A stretch of 64,000 nt of DNA from Streptomyces sp. MP131-18 (lineage in GTDB: Bacteria > Actinomycetota > Actinomycetes > Streptomycetales > Streptomycetaceae), in the NCBI RefSeq assembly GCF_001984575.1, contig NZ_LZNS01000001.1:4134915-4198914 (forward strand), written 5' to 3'. Of the stretch, positions 33,476 through 42,755 are shown piece after piece (position 1 is the first letter of the stretch; each line of letters begins with the position of its first letter). The notes below the pieces were generated by a model. The model ran no database searches. It was given only the letters and a program-made list of their open reading frames with translations, and was not told the DNA's origin. Position numbers and translations under genes: made by a program.

Positions 33476-36400
33476 ATGGAGACGGACGGCGTGCGGAACG
33501 GCGCGCGGGGCGCAGAGCAGAGTGGTGCGGAGGGGCGCGCGTTGCTGGAACGGGCGCTGCGCGAACGGGTGGACGGGGAGGTCAGGTTCGACGACGGCGC
33601 CCGCGCCGCATACTCCACTGACGCCTCCAACTACCGGCAGGTGCCGATCGGCGTGGTGCTGCCGCGCACGCCAGAGGCGGCGGCGGAGGCGGTCGCGGTG
33701 TGCCGGGAGTTCGATGCGCCGCTGTTGTCCCGCGGCGGCGGCACGAGCCTGGCGGGACAGTGCTGCAACGCGGCGGTGGTGCTGGACTGGAGCAAGTTCT
33801 GCAACCGGCTGCTGTCCGTCGACACCGACCGGCGGGTGTGCGTCGTCGAGCCAGGCATCGTGCTGGACGAGCTGAACCGGCAACTGGCGCCGCACGGGCT
33901 CCAGTACGGGCCGAAGCCCGCGACGCACCCCAACTGCACGCTCGGCGGCATGATCGGCAACAACTCCTGCGGCTCGACGGCGCAGGCGTACGGCAAGGTG
34001 GTGGACAACATCGGCCGTCTTGAGGTCCTGACCTACGACGGGCTGCGGCTGTGGGTGGGGCGCACCTCCGAGGCGGAACTCGCGCGGCTGACCGCGGGCG
34101 AGGGCCCGGAGGCGGAGCTGTACCGGCGGCTGATCGCGCTGCGCGACCGGTACGGCGACCTGGTGCGGGAACGTTACCCCGCCATCCCGCGGCGCGTGTC
34201 CGGCTACAACCTCGACTCGCTGCTGCCCGAGCACGGCTTCGACGTCGCCGGGCTGCTGACCGGATCGGAGTCCACGCTGGTCACGGTGCTGCGGGCCGAG
34301 CTGGCGCTGGTGCCGGTGCCGCGGCACAGCACCCTGGTCGCGCTCGGCTACCCGGACATCGCGACGGCGGCCGATCAGATGCAGGCCATTCTCGAACACG
34401 AACCGCATGCGCTCGAAGGAATGGACGCCCAGCTGATCACGTCCGAACGGCACAAGCACCTCAACGCCGACGCGCTGGACGCCCTGCCGGCGGGCAGGGC
34501 GTTCCTGCTGGTCGAGTTCGCCGGTGACAGCCGTGAGGAGGCCGCGGCGAAGGCCCGCGCGCTGATCGGGGCGAAACCAGCGGATGTCGGGCACACCTGG
34601 TATGGCGATCCGCGGCACCGGGAGCAGCTGTGGCGGGTGCGTGAGTCCGGGCTCGGGGCATCAACCCACATGCCGGGCAAACCGGAAACCTGGACCGGGT
34701 GGGAGGACAGCGCGGTGCCGCCCGCGGCACTCGGTGCGTACCTGCGGGAACTGGCAGCGCTCTTCGAGGAGTTCGGCTACGACCGGCCCTCCGTCTACGG
34801 CCACTTCGGGCACGGCTGCGTCCACACGCGCATTCCGTTCGACCTGACCACGGCGGAAGGCGTCGCGCGCATGCGGGAGTTCGTGGAGCGCGCCGCGGGG
34901 CTCGTGCTGCGGTACGGCGGCTCGCTGTCCGGCGAGCACGGGGACGGGCAGTCGCGCGGCGAGCTGCTCGTGCGGATGTTCGGTCCTGAACTTGTCGGGG
35001 CGTTCAGGGAGGTGAAGGCGGCGTTCGACCCGCGGCACCGCATGAACCCCGGCAAGCTCGTCGACCCCCACCGGCTGGACGACAACCTGCGGCTCGGCGC
35101 CGGCTACGCGCCGTGGGAGCCGGCGACGATGTTCGCCTATCCGCAGGACGACGGGGCGTTCAGCCGGGCGGCGGCGCGTTGCGTCGGCGTCGGGAAGTGC
35201 CGTTCGCTGACGGGCGGCGTGATGTGCCCCAGCTACCGGGCGACGCGCGACGAGGAGCACTCCACGCGCGGCCGGGCCCGGCTGCTGTTCGAGATGATCA
35301 GGAACGACTCGCCCGTCGACGAGGGCTGGCGCTCCGCCGAGGTGCACGACGCACTTGATCTGTGCCTGGCCTGCAAGGGCTGCCGGACCGACTGCCCCGC
35401 GAATGTCGACATGGCCACCTACAAGGCCGAGTTCCTGCACCACCACTACAAGGGGCGCCTGCGCCCCCGCGCTCATTACGCCATGGGCTGGCTCCCGTTG
35501 ATTGCCAGGGGCGCGGCCCTCGCTCCGCGCGCCGTCAACGCGCTCATGCGCATGCCCGTGCTGTCGCGCGCCGCCAAGAACGCCGGGGGCATCGCGCGGG
35601 AACGCGAACTGCCCGCGTTCGCCCCGCAGCGCTTCACCGCCTGGTGGCGCGAACGGGGCGGCCCCCAGGGCACCGGCGAACGCGGCGAAGTGCTGCTGTG
35701 GCCCGACACGTTCACCGAACACTTCCACCCGGCCGCGGGCCGCGCCGCCGTCGCGGTGCTCGAAGCGGCCGGTTTCCGCGTCAAAGTCCCCGAACGCGCG
35801 GTGTGCTGCGGGCTCACCTGGATCTCCACCGGCCAACTCGACATGGCCAGGCGCGTACTGCGGCACACCGTCGCGGTCCTGCGCGACGACCTCCGCCGCG
35901 GCATCCCCGTCGTCGGCCTCGAACCCAGTTGCACCGCGGTGTTCCGCCTCGACGCGACGGAGCTCTTCCCACCCGGCTCCGACGGTCCCGACGGCTCCGA
36001 CGGCTCCGACGGCTCCGACAGTCCCGACGGCTCCGACGGCCCTAGCGGTTCCGATGGTCCTAGCGGTTCCGACGACCCGGACGGTCCCGACCTGCGGCGG
36101 CTGCGCGAGCAGACGCGCACGCTGGCGGAACTGCTCGCCGAACGCGCCGCCGACTGGCAGCCGCCCGCGGTCGACGCGCGGGCCGTCGTGCAGCGGCACT
36201 GCCACCAGTACGCCGTCATGGGCTTCGACGCCGACCGCGCGCTGCTGGAACGCGCCGGGGTCCAAGCCGACGTGCTCGACGCCGGATGCTGCGGCCTCGC
36301 CGGGGACTTCGGCTTCACCCGGGGCCACTACGAGGTGTCCATGGCATGCGCCGAAGCGGGCCTGCTGCCCGCGGTCCGGGCCGCCGACGAGGACACGCTG

Positions 36401-36808
36401 ATCCTCGCCGACGGCTTCAGCTGCCGCACCCAGATCGAGCAGGCAGGCCTCGGGCGCGAGCCGCGGCACCTGGCCGAGGTGCTCGCCGACGCGCTGGCCG
36501 GCGAACGGCCCGAGGGCGTGCCGGAGCAGGAGCCGGCGGGCGGCCGTTCACGGCTCGGCGCCCCCGCCGCCGGGGCCGTCACCGGGGCTGCCACCCGCGC
36601 CGCCGCCCCGGCCGGCGTGGCCGGTAAGGCGTCCCTCACGGGACTCGCCTCGTACGCCCGTTTCGCGGCCCTGGCGGCGGCGGTGCTGCTCGGTGCCGCC
36701 GCGGCGGCCCGGCGTGCGCTCGGCGCGGGCGCCGTTCCGCCGGACCGGCCGGGGCGTGCCCGGCCGCGCGCGCGAGCCGAACGGCCGCCTCGCCGCCGGC
36801 TGCGGTGA
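33476..36808 (+). CDS. Large FAD-linked and 4Fe-4S oxidoreductase (GlcD-GlcF/D-lactate dehydrogenase type)
   Basis: An 1110-residue fusion. The N-terminal PCMH-type FAD domain has 'LLSRGGGTSLAGQCCNAAVV' and 'NCTLGGMIGNNSCGSTAQAY'. The FAD-oxidase C domain has 'YGHFGHGCVHTRIPF' and 'GGSLSGEHGDGQSRGELLVR'. Two ferredoxin-like clusters are 'CVGVGKCRSLTGGVMCP' and 'CLACKGCRTDCPANVDMATY', then two CCG domains ('AVCCGLTWIST', 'DAGCCGLAGDFGF'). Such proteins oxidise D-2-hydroxyacids and pass electrons to the membrane. A Gly/Ser/Asp/Pro repeat insert (about 835-865) and a C-terminal hydrophobic helix with an Arg-rich tail are unusual. It follows the F420/NADP gene by 13 bp. Confidence 0.88.
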   Translation: METDGVRNGARGAEQSGAEGRALLERALRERVDGEVRFDDGARAAYSTDASNYRQVPIGVVLPRTPEAAAEAVAVCREFDAPLLSRGGGTSLAGQCCNAAVVLDWSKFCNRLLSVDTDRRVCVVEPGIVLDELNRQLAPHGLQYGPKPATHPNCTLGGMIGNNSCGSTAQAYGKVVDNIGRLEVLTYDGLRLWVGRTSEAELARLTAGEGPEAELYRRLIALRDRYGDLVRERYPAIPRRVSGYNLDSLLPEHGFDVAGLLTGSESTLVTVLRAELALVPVPRHSTLVALGYPDIATAADQMQAILEHEPHALEGMDAQLITSERHKHLNADALDALPAGRAFLLVEFAGDSREEAAAKARALIGAKPADVGHTWYGDPRHREQLWRVRESGLGASTHMPGKPETWTGWEDSAVPPAALGAYLRELAALFEEFGYDRPSVYGHFGHGCVHTRIPFDLTTAEGVARMREFVERAAGLVLRYGGSLSGEHGDGQSRGELLVRMFGPELVGAFREVKAAFDPRHRMNPGKLVDPHRLDDNLRLGAGYAPWEPATMFAYPQDDGAFSRAAARCVGVGKCRSLTGGVMCPSYRATRDEEHSTRGRARLLFEMIRNDSPVDEGWRSAEVHDALDLCLACKGCRTDCPANVDMATYKAEFLHHHYKGRLRPRAHYAMGWLPLIARGAALAPRAVNALMRMPVLSRAAKNAGGIARERELPAFAPQRFTAWWRERGGPQGTGERGEVLLWPDTFTEHFHPAAGRAAVAVLEAAGFRVKVPERAVCCGLTWISTGQLDMARRVLRHTVAVLRDDLRRGIPVVGLEPSCTAVFRLDATELFPPGSDGPDGSDGSDGSDSPDGSDGPSGSDGPSGSDDPDGPDLRRLREQTRTLAELLAERAADWQPPAVDARAVVQRHCHQYAVMGFDADRALLERAGVQADVLDAGCCGLAGDFGFTRGHYEVSMACAEAGLLPAVRAADEDTLILADGFSCRTQIEQAGLGREPRHLAEVLADALAGERPEGVPEQEPAGGRSRLGAPAAGAVTGAATRAAAPAGVAGKASLTGLASYARFAALAAAVLLGAAAAARRALGAGAVPPDRPGRARPRARAERPPRRRLR

Positions 36809-36916
36809 CGGCTTGACGACTGCGGTGACGGCTGTGGCGAACGGGGGCGGCGCGGCGCCGGTGCGCCCGGGGGAGGGCCTGTGTCGCAGCGGGGCGGCGG
36901 GCCGTAGCATCCCGGC

Positions 36917-37768
36917 ATGGGAGCAACCGGAGGCCAGTGGTACCCGCCGGAGTGGCCTGACCGCATCCGCGCACTCGCCCGCGGCGAGTTGACGCCCGTT
37001 CCGCCGCGCCGGGCCGCCACTGTCATGTTGTTGCGTGACGGCGCGGAGGGGGCGGTCGAAGTCTTCCTGCTGCGCCGGCGCGCATCGATGGCGTTCGCGG
37101 CGGGGGCGTACGCGTACCCCGGCGGATCGGTCGACCCGCGGGACGGGCCGGACAACGAGGAAGAGGGCGGGGAAGGGAACGCGGACGGCGCCGTGGTCGC
37201 GGCAGCGGTGCGGGAGACGTTCGAGGAGGCGGGGGTGCTGCTGGCCGGCCCGCCGCCCGGCGGCCTCGTGGCGGATGTCACCGGCGCGGACTGGGAGGAG
37301 GACCGGGCCGCGCTGGCCGGCGGACGGCTGCCGTTCGCCGACTTCCTGAACCGCCGCGGCCTCGTCGTACGCACGGACCTGCTGGGCCGCTGGGCGCGGT
37401 GGATCACCCCCGAGTTCGAGGCGAGGCGGTACGACACGCACTTCTTCGTGGCCGCCCTCCCGGCCGGACAGCGCACGCGGAACGCCTCGACCGAGGCCGA
37501 CCGCACCCTGTGGTTGCGGCCCGGGGACGCGGTGGCGGCGTACGAGCGCGGCGAACTCCTCATGATGCCGCCGACGATCACGACGCTGCGCGAGCTCGCC
37601 CCGTTCCCGACGGTCGCGGAAGCGCTCGCCGCGGCGCGCGACCGTGACGTCGCGCCGATCATGGCGCAGGCGCGTGTCGAGGGGCGCGAGGTGGTGTTGA
37701 GCTGGCCGGGGTATGAGGAGTTCGAAAAGCGCGTGACGGCGGTCGACAAGAGGGAGCGGACGATATGA
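36917..37768 (+). CDS. Nudix hydrolase
   Basis: A 283-residue Nudix protein. The N-terminal strand 'AATVMLLRDGAEGAVEVFLL' leads to 'YPGGSVDPRD' and the helix 'AAVRETFEEAGVLLAG', matching the core of G-x5-E-x7-REUxEExGU after an acidic insert (about 73-90). The C-terminal part ('ARWITPEFEARRYDTHFFVA') is as in the large NUDT19/RNase-like subgroup. The substrate is unknown. The stop overlaps the MBL-fold gene by ATGA. Confidence 0.87.
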   Translation: MGATGGQWYPPEWPDRIRALARGELTPVPPRRAATVMLLRDGAEGAVEVFLLRRRASMAFAAGAYAYPGGSVDPRDGPDNEEEGGEGNADGAVVAAAVRETFEEAGVLLAGPPPGGLVADVTGADWEEDRAALAGGRLPFADFLNRRGLVVRTDLLGRWARWITPEFEARRYDTHFFVAALPAGQRTRNASTEADRTLWLRPGDAVAAYERGELLMMPPTITTLRELAPFPTVAEALAAARDRDVAPIMAQARVEGREVVLSWPGYEEFEKRVTAVDKRERTI

Positions 37769-38625
37769 ACGATGCGCCCGCATTGCGCGCCGGCGCCGGG
37801 TCGGCAGGCGAGGAGCCGGGAGCTCCCGAACCGCGCGTGCGCGAAGGGGCCGTGACCGAACGCGCCGCCTGCGTGCTCGCCCCGAATCCGTCACCGATGA
37901 CCCTGGACGGCACGAACACCTGGATACTCGCCGAGCCGGGCGCCACCACCGCCGTCGTCGTCGACCCGGGCCCCGAGCACGAGGGGCACCTGCGGCGCGT
38001 GATCGACGCGGTGGAACGTTCCGGCCGGCGGGTCGCCCTGACCCTGCTGACACACGGGCACCCGGACCACGCCGACGGCGCCGCCCGCTTCGCGGAGCTG
38101 ACGAGGTCGCCGGTGCGCGCACTCGACCCGCGGCTGCGGCTCGGCGACGAAGGGCTGGCGGCCGGGGACGTGATCACCACGGGCGGTCTCGACATGCGCG
38201 TGGTGCCGACCCCCGGCCACACCTCCGACTCGTTGTCGTTCCAGCTGGTGGCCGACGCGGCGGTGCTCACCGGGGACACGGTGCTCGGCCGGGGGACCAC
38301 CATGGTGGCGCACCCGGACGGGCGGCTCGGCGACTACCTCGACTCGTTGCGCAGGCTGCGGTCGCTGACCGTGGACGACGGCGTCCACACCGTGCTGCCG
38401 GGGCACGGGCCGGTACTGCGCGACGCGCAGAGCGCGCTGGACTACTACCTGGTGCACCGCGCGAGCCGGCTGGCGCAGATCGAGACGGCGCTGGAGAACG
38501 GCTACCGCACGCCGGCCGAGATCGTGGCCCACGTGTACGCGGACGTGAACCGCGCGGTGTGGCCGGCGGCCGAGCTGTCCGTGCGGGCACAGCTGGACTA
38601 TGTGCAGGAACGTGGCCTGATGTAG
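37765..38625 (+). CDS. Metallo-beta-lactamase-fold hydrolase
   Basis: A 286-residue protein with the zinc motif 'LLTHGHPDHADGAARFAE', second-shell 'VPTPGHTSDSLSF' and 'LTGDTVLGRGTTMVAHPDGR', then 'VLPGHGPVLRDAQSALDYYL' and the C-terminal helical LACTB2-like domain ('RTPAEIVAHVYADVNRAVWP'). The family includes ribonuclease-like LACTB2 proteins. It is coupled to the upstream Nudix gene and convergent with crp. Confidence 0.88.
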   Translation: MNDAPALRAGAGSAGEEPGAPEPRVREGAVTERAACVLAPNPSPMTLDGTNTWILAEPGATTAVVVDPGPEHEGHLRRVIDAVERSGRRVALTLLTHGHPDHADGAARFAELTRSPVRALDPRLRLGDEGLAAGDVITTGGLDMRVVPTPGHTSDSLSFQLVADAAVLTGDTVLGRGTTMVAHPDGRLGDYLDSLRRLRSLTVDDGVHTVLPGHGPVLRDAQSALDYYLVHRASRLAQIETALENGYRTPAEIVAHVYADVNRAVWPAAELSVRAQLDYVQERGLM

Positions 38626-38678
38626 TCGCTCACCCGTTCGATTGTCGGCGCTTTTCGCCGGTCGGGCCGTGCGCTCGT

Positions 38679-39353
38679 TCAGCGGGAACGGCGGGCCAGC
38701 CGTTCGATGTCGAGGAGGATGACCGCGCGCGCCTCCAGCCGCAGCCAGCCGCGGGCGGCGAAGTCGGCGAGCGCCTTGTTGACCGTCTCGCGGGAGGCGC
38801 CGACGAGCTGGGCCAGCTCCTCCTGGGTGAGGTCGTGTACGACGTGGATGCCCTCGTCGGACTGCACGCCGAAGCGGCGCGAGAGGTCGAGCAGGGCGCG
38901 GGCCACGCGGCCGGGAACGTCGGAAAAGACCAGGTCGGACATCTGGTCGTTGGTCCGGCGCAGTCGGCGGGCCACGGCGCGCAGCAGCGCGGCGGCGACC
39001 TCGGGGCGGGCGCTGAGCCAGGGCTGGAGATCGCTGTGGCCGAGCCCGAGCAGCCTCACCTCGGTGACGGCGGTGGCGGTCGCGGTGCGCGGGCCCGGGT
39101 CGAACAGGGACAGCTCCCCGATCAGCTCGCCGGGACCGAGAACGGCCAGCATGTTCTCCCGGCCGTCGGGGGACGTGCGGTGCAGTTTGACCTTGCCGTC
39201 GGTGACGACATAGAGCCGGTCGCCCGGATCTCCCTCGTGGAAGAGGGTGTCGCCGCGGGCAAGCGTGACCTCGGCCATGGAAGCGCGCAGCTCGGCGGCC
39301 TGCTCGTCGTCGAGCGCGGCGAACAGTGGGGCGCGCCGGAGAACGTCGTCCAC
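38679..39353 (-). CDS. crp: Crp/Fnr-family regulator Crp
   Basis: A 224-residue protein: an N-terminal cyclic-nucleotide-binding domain ('LARGDTLFHEGDPGDRLYVV', 'LAVLGPGELIGELSLFDPGP', 'RTATATAVTEVRLLG'), a dimer helix, and a C-terminal HTH_Crp ('LTQEELAQLVGASRETVNKA', 'FAARGWLRLEARAVI'). In S. coelicolor the corresponding protein is the cAMP receptor controlling germination and secondary metabolism. GTG 39353 follows AGGAGAGG; the upstream extension lacks similarity. It is divergent from nth, as I recall for Streptomyces crp. Confidence 0.92.
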   Translation of the reverse strand: MDDVLRRAPLFAALDDEQAAELRASMAEVTLARGDTLFHEGDPGDRLYVVTDGKVKLHRTSPDGRENMLAVLGPGELIGELSLFDPGPRTATATAVTEVRLLGLGHSDLQPWLSARPEVAAALLRAVARRLRRTNDQMSDLVFSDVPGRVARALLDLSRRFGVQSDEGIHVVHDLTQEELAQLVGASRETVNKALADFAARGWLRLEARAVILLDIERLARRSR

Positions 39354-39653
39354 GAGTTCCTCTCCTTGTCGGCCGGAGCGGTTGCCGGCCGGTGGCGGTT
39401 GTCGGCCGGGGTCGGTGACCGGCCGGGCGGCCGGGGCGACCCTCATGATGCCGGACGCCTCGGCAGTGCTATCAGTCACAAGTTTGACGTACCAGGACAG
39501 CGGGGCCCACGCCAGGGGCCCGTTCGGTAAGCGATTGCGCCATGCGCCGGGCGAATGTCGGTGGCGCCGTTTAGGCTGGCCGGGTGGTCAACGACCCGAT
39601 GGCGCGCGGGAGGCAGGGCGCGCGCGGCACGTGCGAATGAGAGGGCCGGACGG

Positions 39654-40553
39654 GTGAGCGCTACCCAGGATTCCGCTGAGAGCGAACGCGGCGCGGCCGG
39701 GCGGGTGAGCGCGGCGCGGGCCGGTGGCGTTGCGCGTGCCGGTGCCGGTGCCGGTGCCGGTGCCGGCAGTGGTGCGGCGGGCGGGAAGCCGGAGAGCCGG
39801 CTCGCGATGGTGCGCCGGGCCCGCAAGATCAACCGCGAGCTCGGCGAGGTGTACTACTACGCCCACCCCGAGCTGGACTTCGAGAATCCGTTCGAGCTGC
39901 TGGTGGCCACCGTCCTGTCCGCCCAGACAACCGACCTCCGGGTGAACCAGACCACCCCCGCCCTCTTCGCCGCCTACCCGACGCCGGAGGACATGGCGGC
40001 GGCCGAGCCGGCGGTGCTGGAGGAGATGATCCGGCCCACCGGGTTCTTCCGGAGCAAGACGCGGGCGCTGCTCGGGCTCTCCGCCGCGCTGCGCGACCGG
40101 TTCGGCGGCGAGGTGCCGGGACGGCTCGATGACCTCGTGTCCCTGCCCGGCGTGGGGCGCAAAACGGCGCACGTCGTTCTGGGCAACGCGTTCGGCAAGC
40201 CGGGCATCACCGTCGACACCCACTTCCAGCGGCTGGTGCGGCGCTGGCGGTGGACGGAGCAGAAGGACCCGGAAAAGATCGAGGCCGAGGTCGCCGAGAT
40301 CTTTCCCAAGAAGGACTGGACGATGCTGTCGCACCGCGTGATCTTTCACGGGCGCCGCATCTGCCACAGCCGTAAGCCTGCGTGCGGTGCCTGCCCCATC
40401 GCGCATTTGTGCCCGTCCTACGGGGAGGGCGAGACCGACCCGGAGAAGGCCGGGAAGCTGCTGAAGTACGAGATGGGCGGCCATCCCGGCCAGCGGCTGA
40501 AGCCGCCGGCCGACTTCCCGGGCAAGCCGGCCCCGCCGCTGGGTGCGGCATGA
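39654..40553 (+). CDS. nth: Endonuclease III
   Basis: A 299-residue DNA glycosylase/AP lyase of base-excision repair. It has the helix-hairpin-helix 'LVSLPGVGRKTAHVVLGNAF' with catalytic Lys, the catalytic Asp in 'ITVDTHFQRLVRRW', and a 4Fe-4S loop 'CHSRKPACGACPIAHLC'. The N-terminus has a variable Ala/Gly repeat (GTGCCG hexamers at about 39731-39765). GTG 39654 is chosen; the frame remains open to 39555. The stop overlaps the next Nudix gene (ATGA). Confidence 0.93.
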   Translation: MSATQDSAESERGAAGRVSAARAGGVARAGAGAGAGAGSGAAGGKPESRLAMVRRARKINRELGEVYYYAHPELDFENPFELLVATVLSAQTTDLRVNQTTPALFAAYPTPEDMAAAEPAVLEEMIRPTGFFRSKTRALLGLSAALRDRFGGEVPGRLDDLVSLPGVGRKTAHVVLGNAFGKPGITVDTHFQRLVRRWRWTEQKDPEKIEAEVAEIFPKKDWTMLSHRVIFHGRRICHSRKPACGACPIAHLCPSYGEGETDPEKAGKLLKYEMGGHPGQRLKPPADFPGKPAPPLGAA

Positions 40554-41239
40554 CCCGACCCCGAGGAGCCGCCGACCTCGGCCGGTCCGGCCCCGGCGGG
40601 CTGCCGCGGTGGCTGCGGCCGCTGGCGGACGCGGCGCTCACGATCACCGCGGGCCAGCTCAGCACGTTCCTGCCCCCGGCGGCGGGGGGACGGCCCTCGG
40701 CGGTGCTCGTATTGTTCGGCGAGGGGGCGAAAGGGCCCGAGTTGCTCCTGCTCGAACGGGCCACGAGCCTGCGCGAGCACGCCGGGCAGCCCTCGTTTCC
40801 CGGCGGCTCGCTGGACCCGGAGGACGGCGATCCGGAGGGCGACGGGCCGCTGTTCGCCGCGTTGCGGGAGGCCGAGGAGGAGACCGGGCTCGACCCGGCG
40901 GGCGTGCAGGTCTTCGCGACGCTGCCGCGGTTGTACATTCCGGTCAGCGGATTCGTCGTCTCACCGGTGCTGGCGTGGTGGCGGCAGCCGTCGCCGGTCG
41001 CGCCGATGGACCCGGGGGAGACCGCGCGGGTGTTCACCGTGCCGGTGTCCGAGCTGACCGACCGGCGGCACCGCGGCACGGCCGTGCACCCCAGCGGATA
41101 CCGCGGGCCGTGCTTCGAGGTCGCGGGAACACTGGTGTGGGGCTTCACGGCCGGTGTCATCGACCGCGTGCTGCACTTCGCGGGCTGGGAGCAGCCCTGG
41201 GACCGCGACCGGGAGATATCACTCGACCACGGGGCGTGA
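40550..41239 (+). CDS. Nudix hydrolase, CoA pyrophosphatase type
   Basis: A 229-residue Nudix protein. 'ERATSLREHAGQPSFPGGSL' is the UPF0035/NuCoA signature preceding the Nudix box 'FAALREAEEETGLDPAGVQV', and 'ATLPRLYIPVSGFVVSPVLA' matches CoA pyrophosphatases (YeaB, NUDT7/8). It probably hydrolyses CoA and its oxidised forms. Translationally coupled to nth and 13 bp upstream of the protease gene. Confidence 0.88.
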   Translation: MTRPRGAADLGRSGPGGLPRWLRPLADAALTITAGQLSTFLPPAAGGRPSAVLVLFGEGAKGPELLLLERATSLREHAGQPSFPGGSLDPEDGDPEGDGPLFAALREAEEETGLDPAGVQVFATLPRLYIPVSGFVVSPVLAWWRQPSPVAPMDPGETARVFTVPVSELTDRRHRGTAVHPSGYRGPCFEVAGTLVWGFTAGVIDRVLHFAGWEQPWDRDREISLDHGA

Positions 41240-41252
41240 GACCGTAGCGGGC

Positions 41253-42452
41253 ATGAACGCGCTCGACGTCCTGCTGCTGCTCGCCGCCGTGTGGTTCGCC
41301 CTCGTCGGGTACCGGCAGGGCTTCGTCGTCGGTGTCCTGTCCGTCACGGGCTTCATCAGCGGCGGGCTGCTCGCCGTGTACGGGCTCCCGGTGGCGTGGC
41401 GCGAGCTGAGTGACGATGCGGAGCCGGGGCAGGCCGGAGTGATCGCCGCGGTGGTGGTCGTCATCCTGTGTGCCTCTGTCGGGCAGGCGCTCACCACCGT
41501 CCTCGGGAACCGGCTGCGCCGCCGCATCACCTGGTCGCCGGCCCGGGCCCTGGACGCGACCGGCGGCGCCTTGGTGAACGTGCTGGCGATGCTGCTGGTC
41601 GCCTGGCTGCTCGGATCGGCGCTGGCGATGACCACCTTGGGCACGGTCGGCCGCGAGGTCCGTAACTCGCGGGTGCTGCTGGGCGTTTCCCAGGTGGTGC
41701 CGGACAGCGCCAACACCTGGTTCACCGGCTTCAGCTCGGTCCTGGCGCAGCACGGCTTCCCGCAGGTCTTCTCCCCGTTTACGGCGGAGCCGATCACGGA
41801 CGTGCCGCGCCCGGACCCGAAACTGGCCGACAGCCCGGCTGTGACCGAGGCGAAACGGTCCATCGTTAAGGTCGTCGGCACCGCCGCCGGCTGCGGCAAG
41901 ATCCTGGAGGGCACCGGTTTCGCCTTCTCCGAGGGCAGGGTGATGACCAACGCCCACGTCGTGGGCGGCGTCATCGAACCCACCGTGCAGATCGGCGGGC
42001 AGGGCCGGCTCTACACCGCGAGCGTCGTGCTCTACGACTGGGAGCGAGACATCGCCGTGCTCGACGTGCCTGACCTGCCCGCCCCGCCGCTGGAGTTCAG
42101 CGAGGGGGACGCCATCACCGGTGATGACGCGATCATTGCCGGCTTCCCCGAGAGCGGCCCGTTCGACTCGGGCGCGGCCCGCGTGCGCGAGCGCTTCCAG
42201 GCGGACGGGCCCGACATCTACCGGCGCGGCGAGGTCAGCCGTGACGTGTACTCGCTCTACGCCACGGTCCGGCCGGGCAACTCCGGCGGCCCGCTGCTCA
42301 CACCCGACGGCGAGGTCTTCGGCGTGGTCTTCGCCAAGTCACTCGACGACGACCGCACCGGCTATGCGCTCACCGCGGACGAGGTGCGCGAAACGGTCAC
42401 GCGCGGCCGTGCCGCGGACGAACGGGTCGACAGCCAGACTTGTGCCATGTGA
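41253..42452 (+). CDS. MarP-like membrane serine protease (CvpA plus trypsin domain)
   Basis: A 399-residue protein with four N-terminal membrane helices of the CvpA domain (about 1-170; 'LLLLAAVWFALVGYRQGFVV', 'VVVVILCASVGQALTTVLG') and an extracytoplasmic trypsin-like domain: His in 'RVMTNAHVVGGVIEP', Asp in 'YDWERDIAVLDVPD', Ser in 'VRPGNSGGPLLTPDGEV'. In M. tuberculosis the homologue MarP protects against acid and oxidative stress by processing a peptidoglycan hydrolase. It ends the nth-Nudix-protease operon. Confidence 0.9.
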   Translation: MNALDVLLLLAAVWFALVGYRQGFVVGVLSVTGFISGGLLAVYGLPVAWRELSDDAEPGQAGVIAAVVVVILCASVGQALTTVLGNRLRRRITWSPARALDATGGALVNVLAMLLVAWLLGSALAMTTLGTVGREVRNSRVLLGVSQVVPDSANTWFTGFSSVLAQHGFPQVFSPFTAEPITDVPRPDPKLADSPAVTEAKRSIVKVVGTAAGCGKILEGTGFAFSEGRVMTNAHVVGGVIEPTVQIGGQGRLYTASVVLYDWERDIAVLDVPDLPAPPLEFSEGDAITGDDAIIAGFPESGPFDSGAARVRERFQADGPDIYRRGEVSRDVYSLYATVRPGNSGGPLLTPDGEVFGVVFAKSLDDDRTGYALTADEVRETVTRGRAADERVDSQTCAM

Positions 42453-42755
42453 ACGAGATGAGCCCCGGCCCGACCGCGCGGGCCGGACTTCACCCTCGCG
42501 GGTGCCGCAATCGCGCACCCACCCAGCGCGCTCGGCGGCGCAGAATATCCGGGAAACCGATATGTGAATCCTCCAAGGGGCCGCCCTGGAGCCGCCGCAC
42601 GGCGCCCTGCGCCCGGGTGGCGGCTCCATTGCCGCTTCGATCACGTGCCACGTCACGGTAGTCGTGCGTCCAGCCCATACCTTCGTCCCTGCCCGGGGGG
42701 CAAGGTCAGTAACCTCCCAGAAGCGAAGTCAATCGGCGTATGCATCCGGCACATG
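42453..42755. other. Convergent intergenic region
   Basis: This 303-bp gap separates the convergent protease and efflux genes and contains no supported gene. GGAGCCGCC (42588-42596) and GGCGGCTCC (42619-42627) can form a 9-bp stem with a 22-nt loop that may terminate either gene. Confidence 0.5.

Noticed and set aside
35985..36075. Tandem TCCGACGGC-type repeats as a regulatory or recombination repeat
   Set aside because: They are in frame and encode a Gly-Ser-Asp linker inside the large dehydrogenase. Simple coding repeat.
39725..39770. GTGCCG hexamer array upstream of nth as a regulatory element
   Set aside because: It lies within the variable N-terminal Ala/Gly stretch of endonuclease III and keeps the frame.
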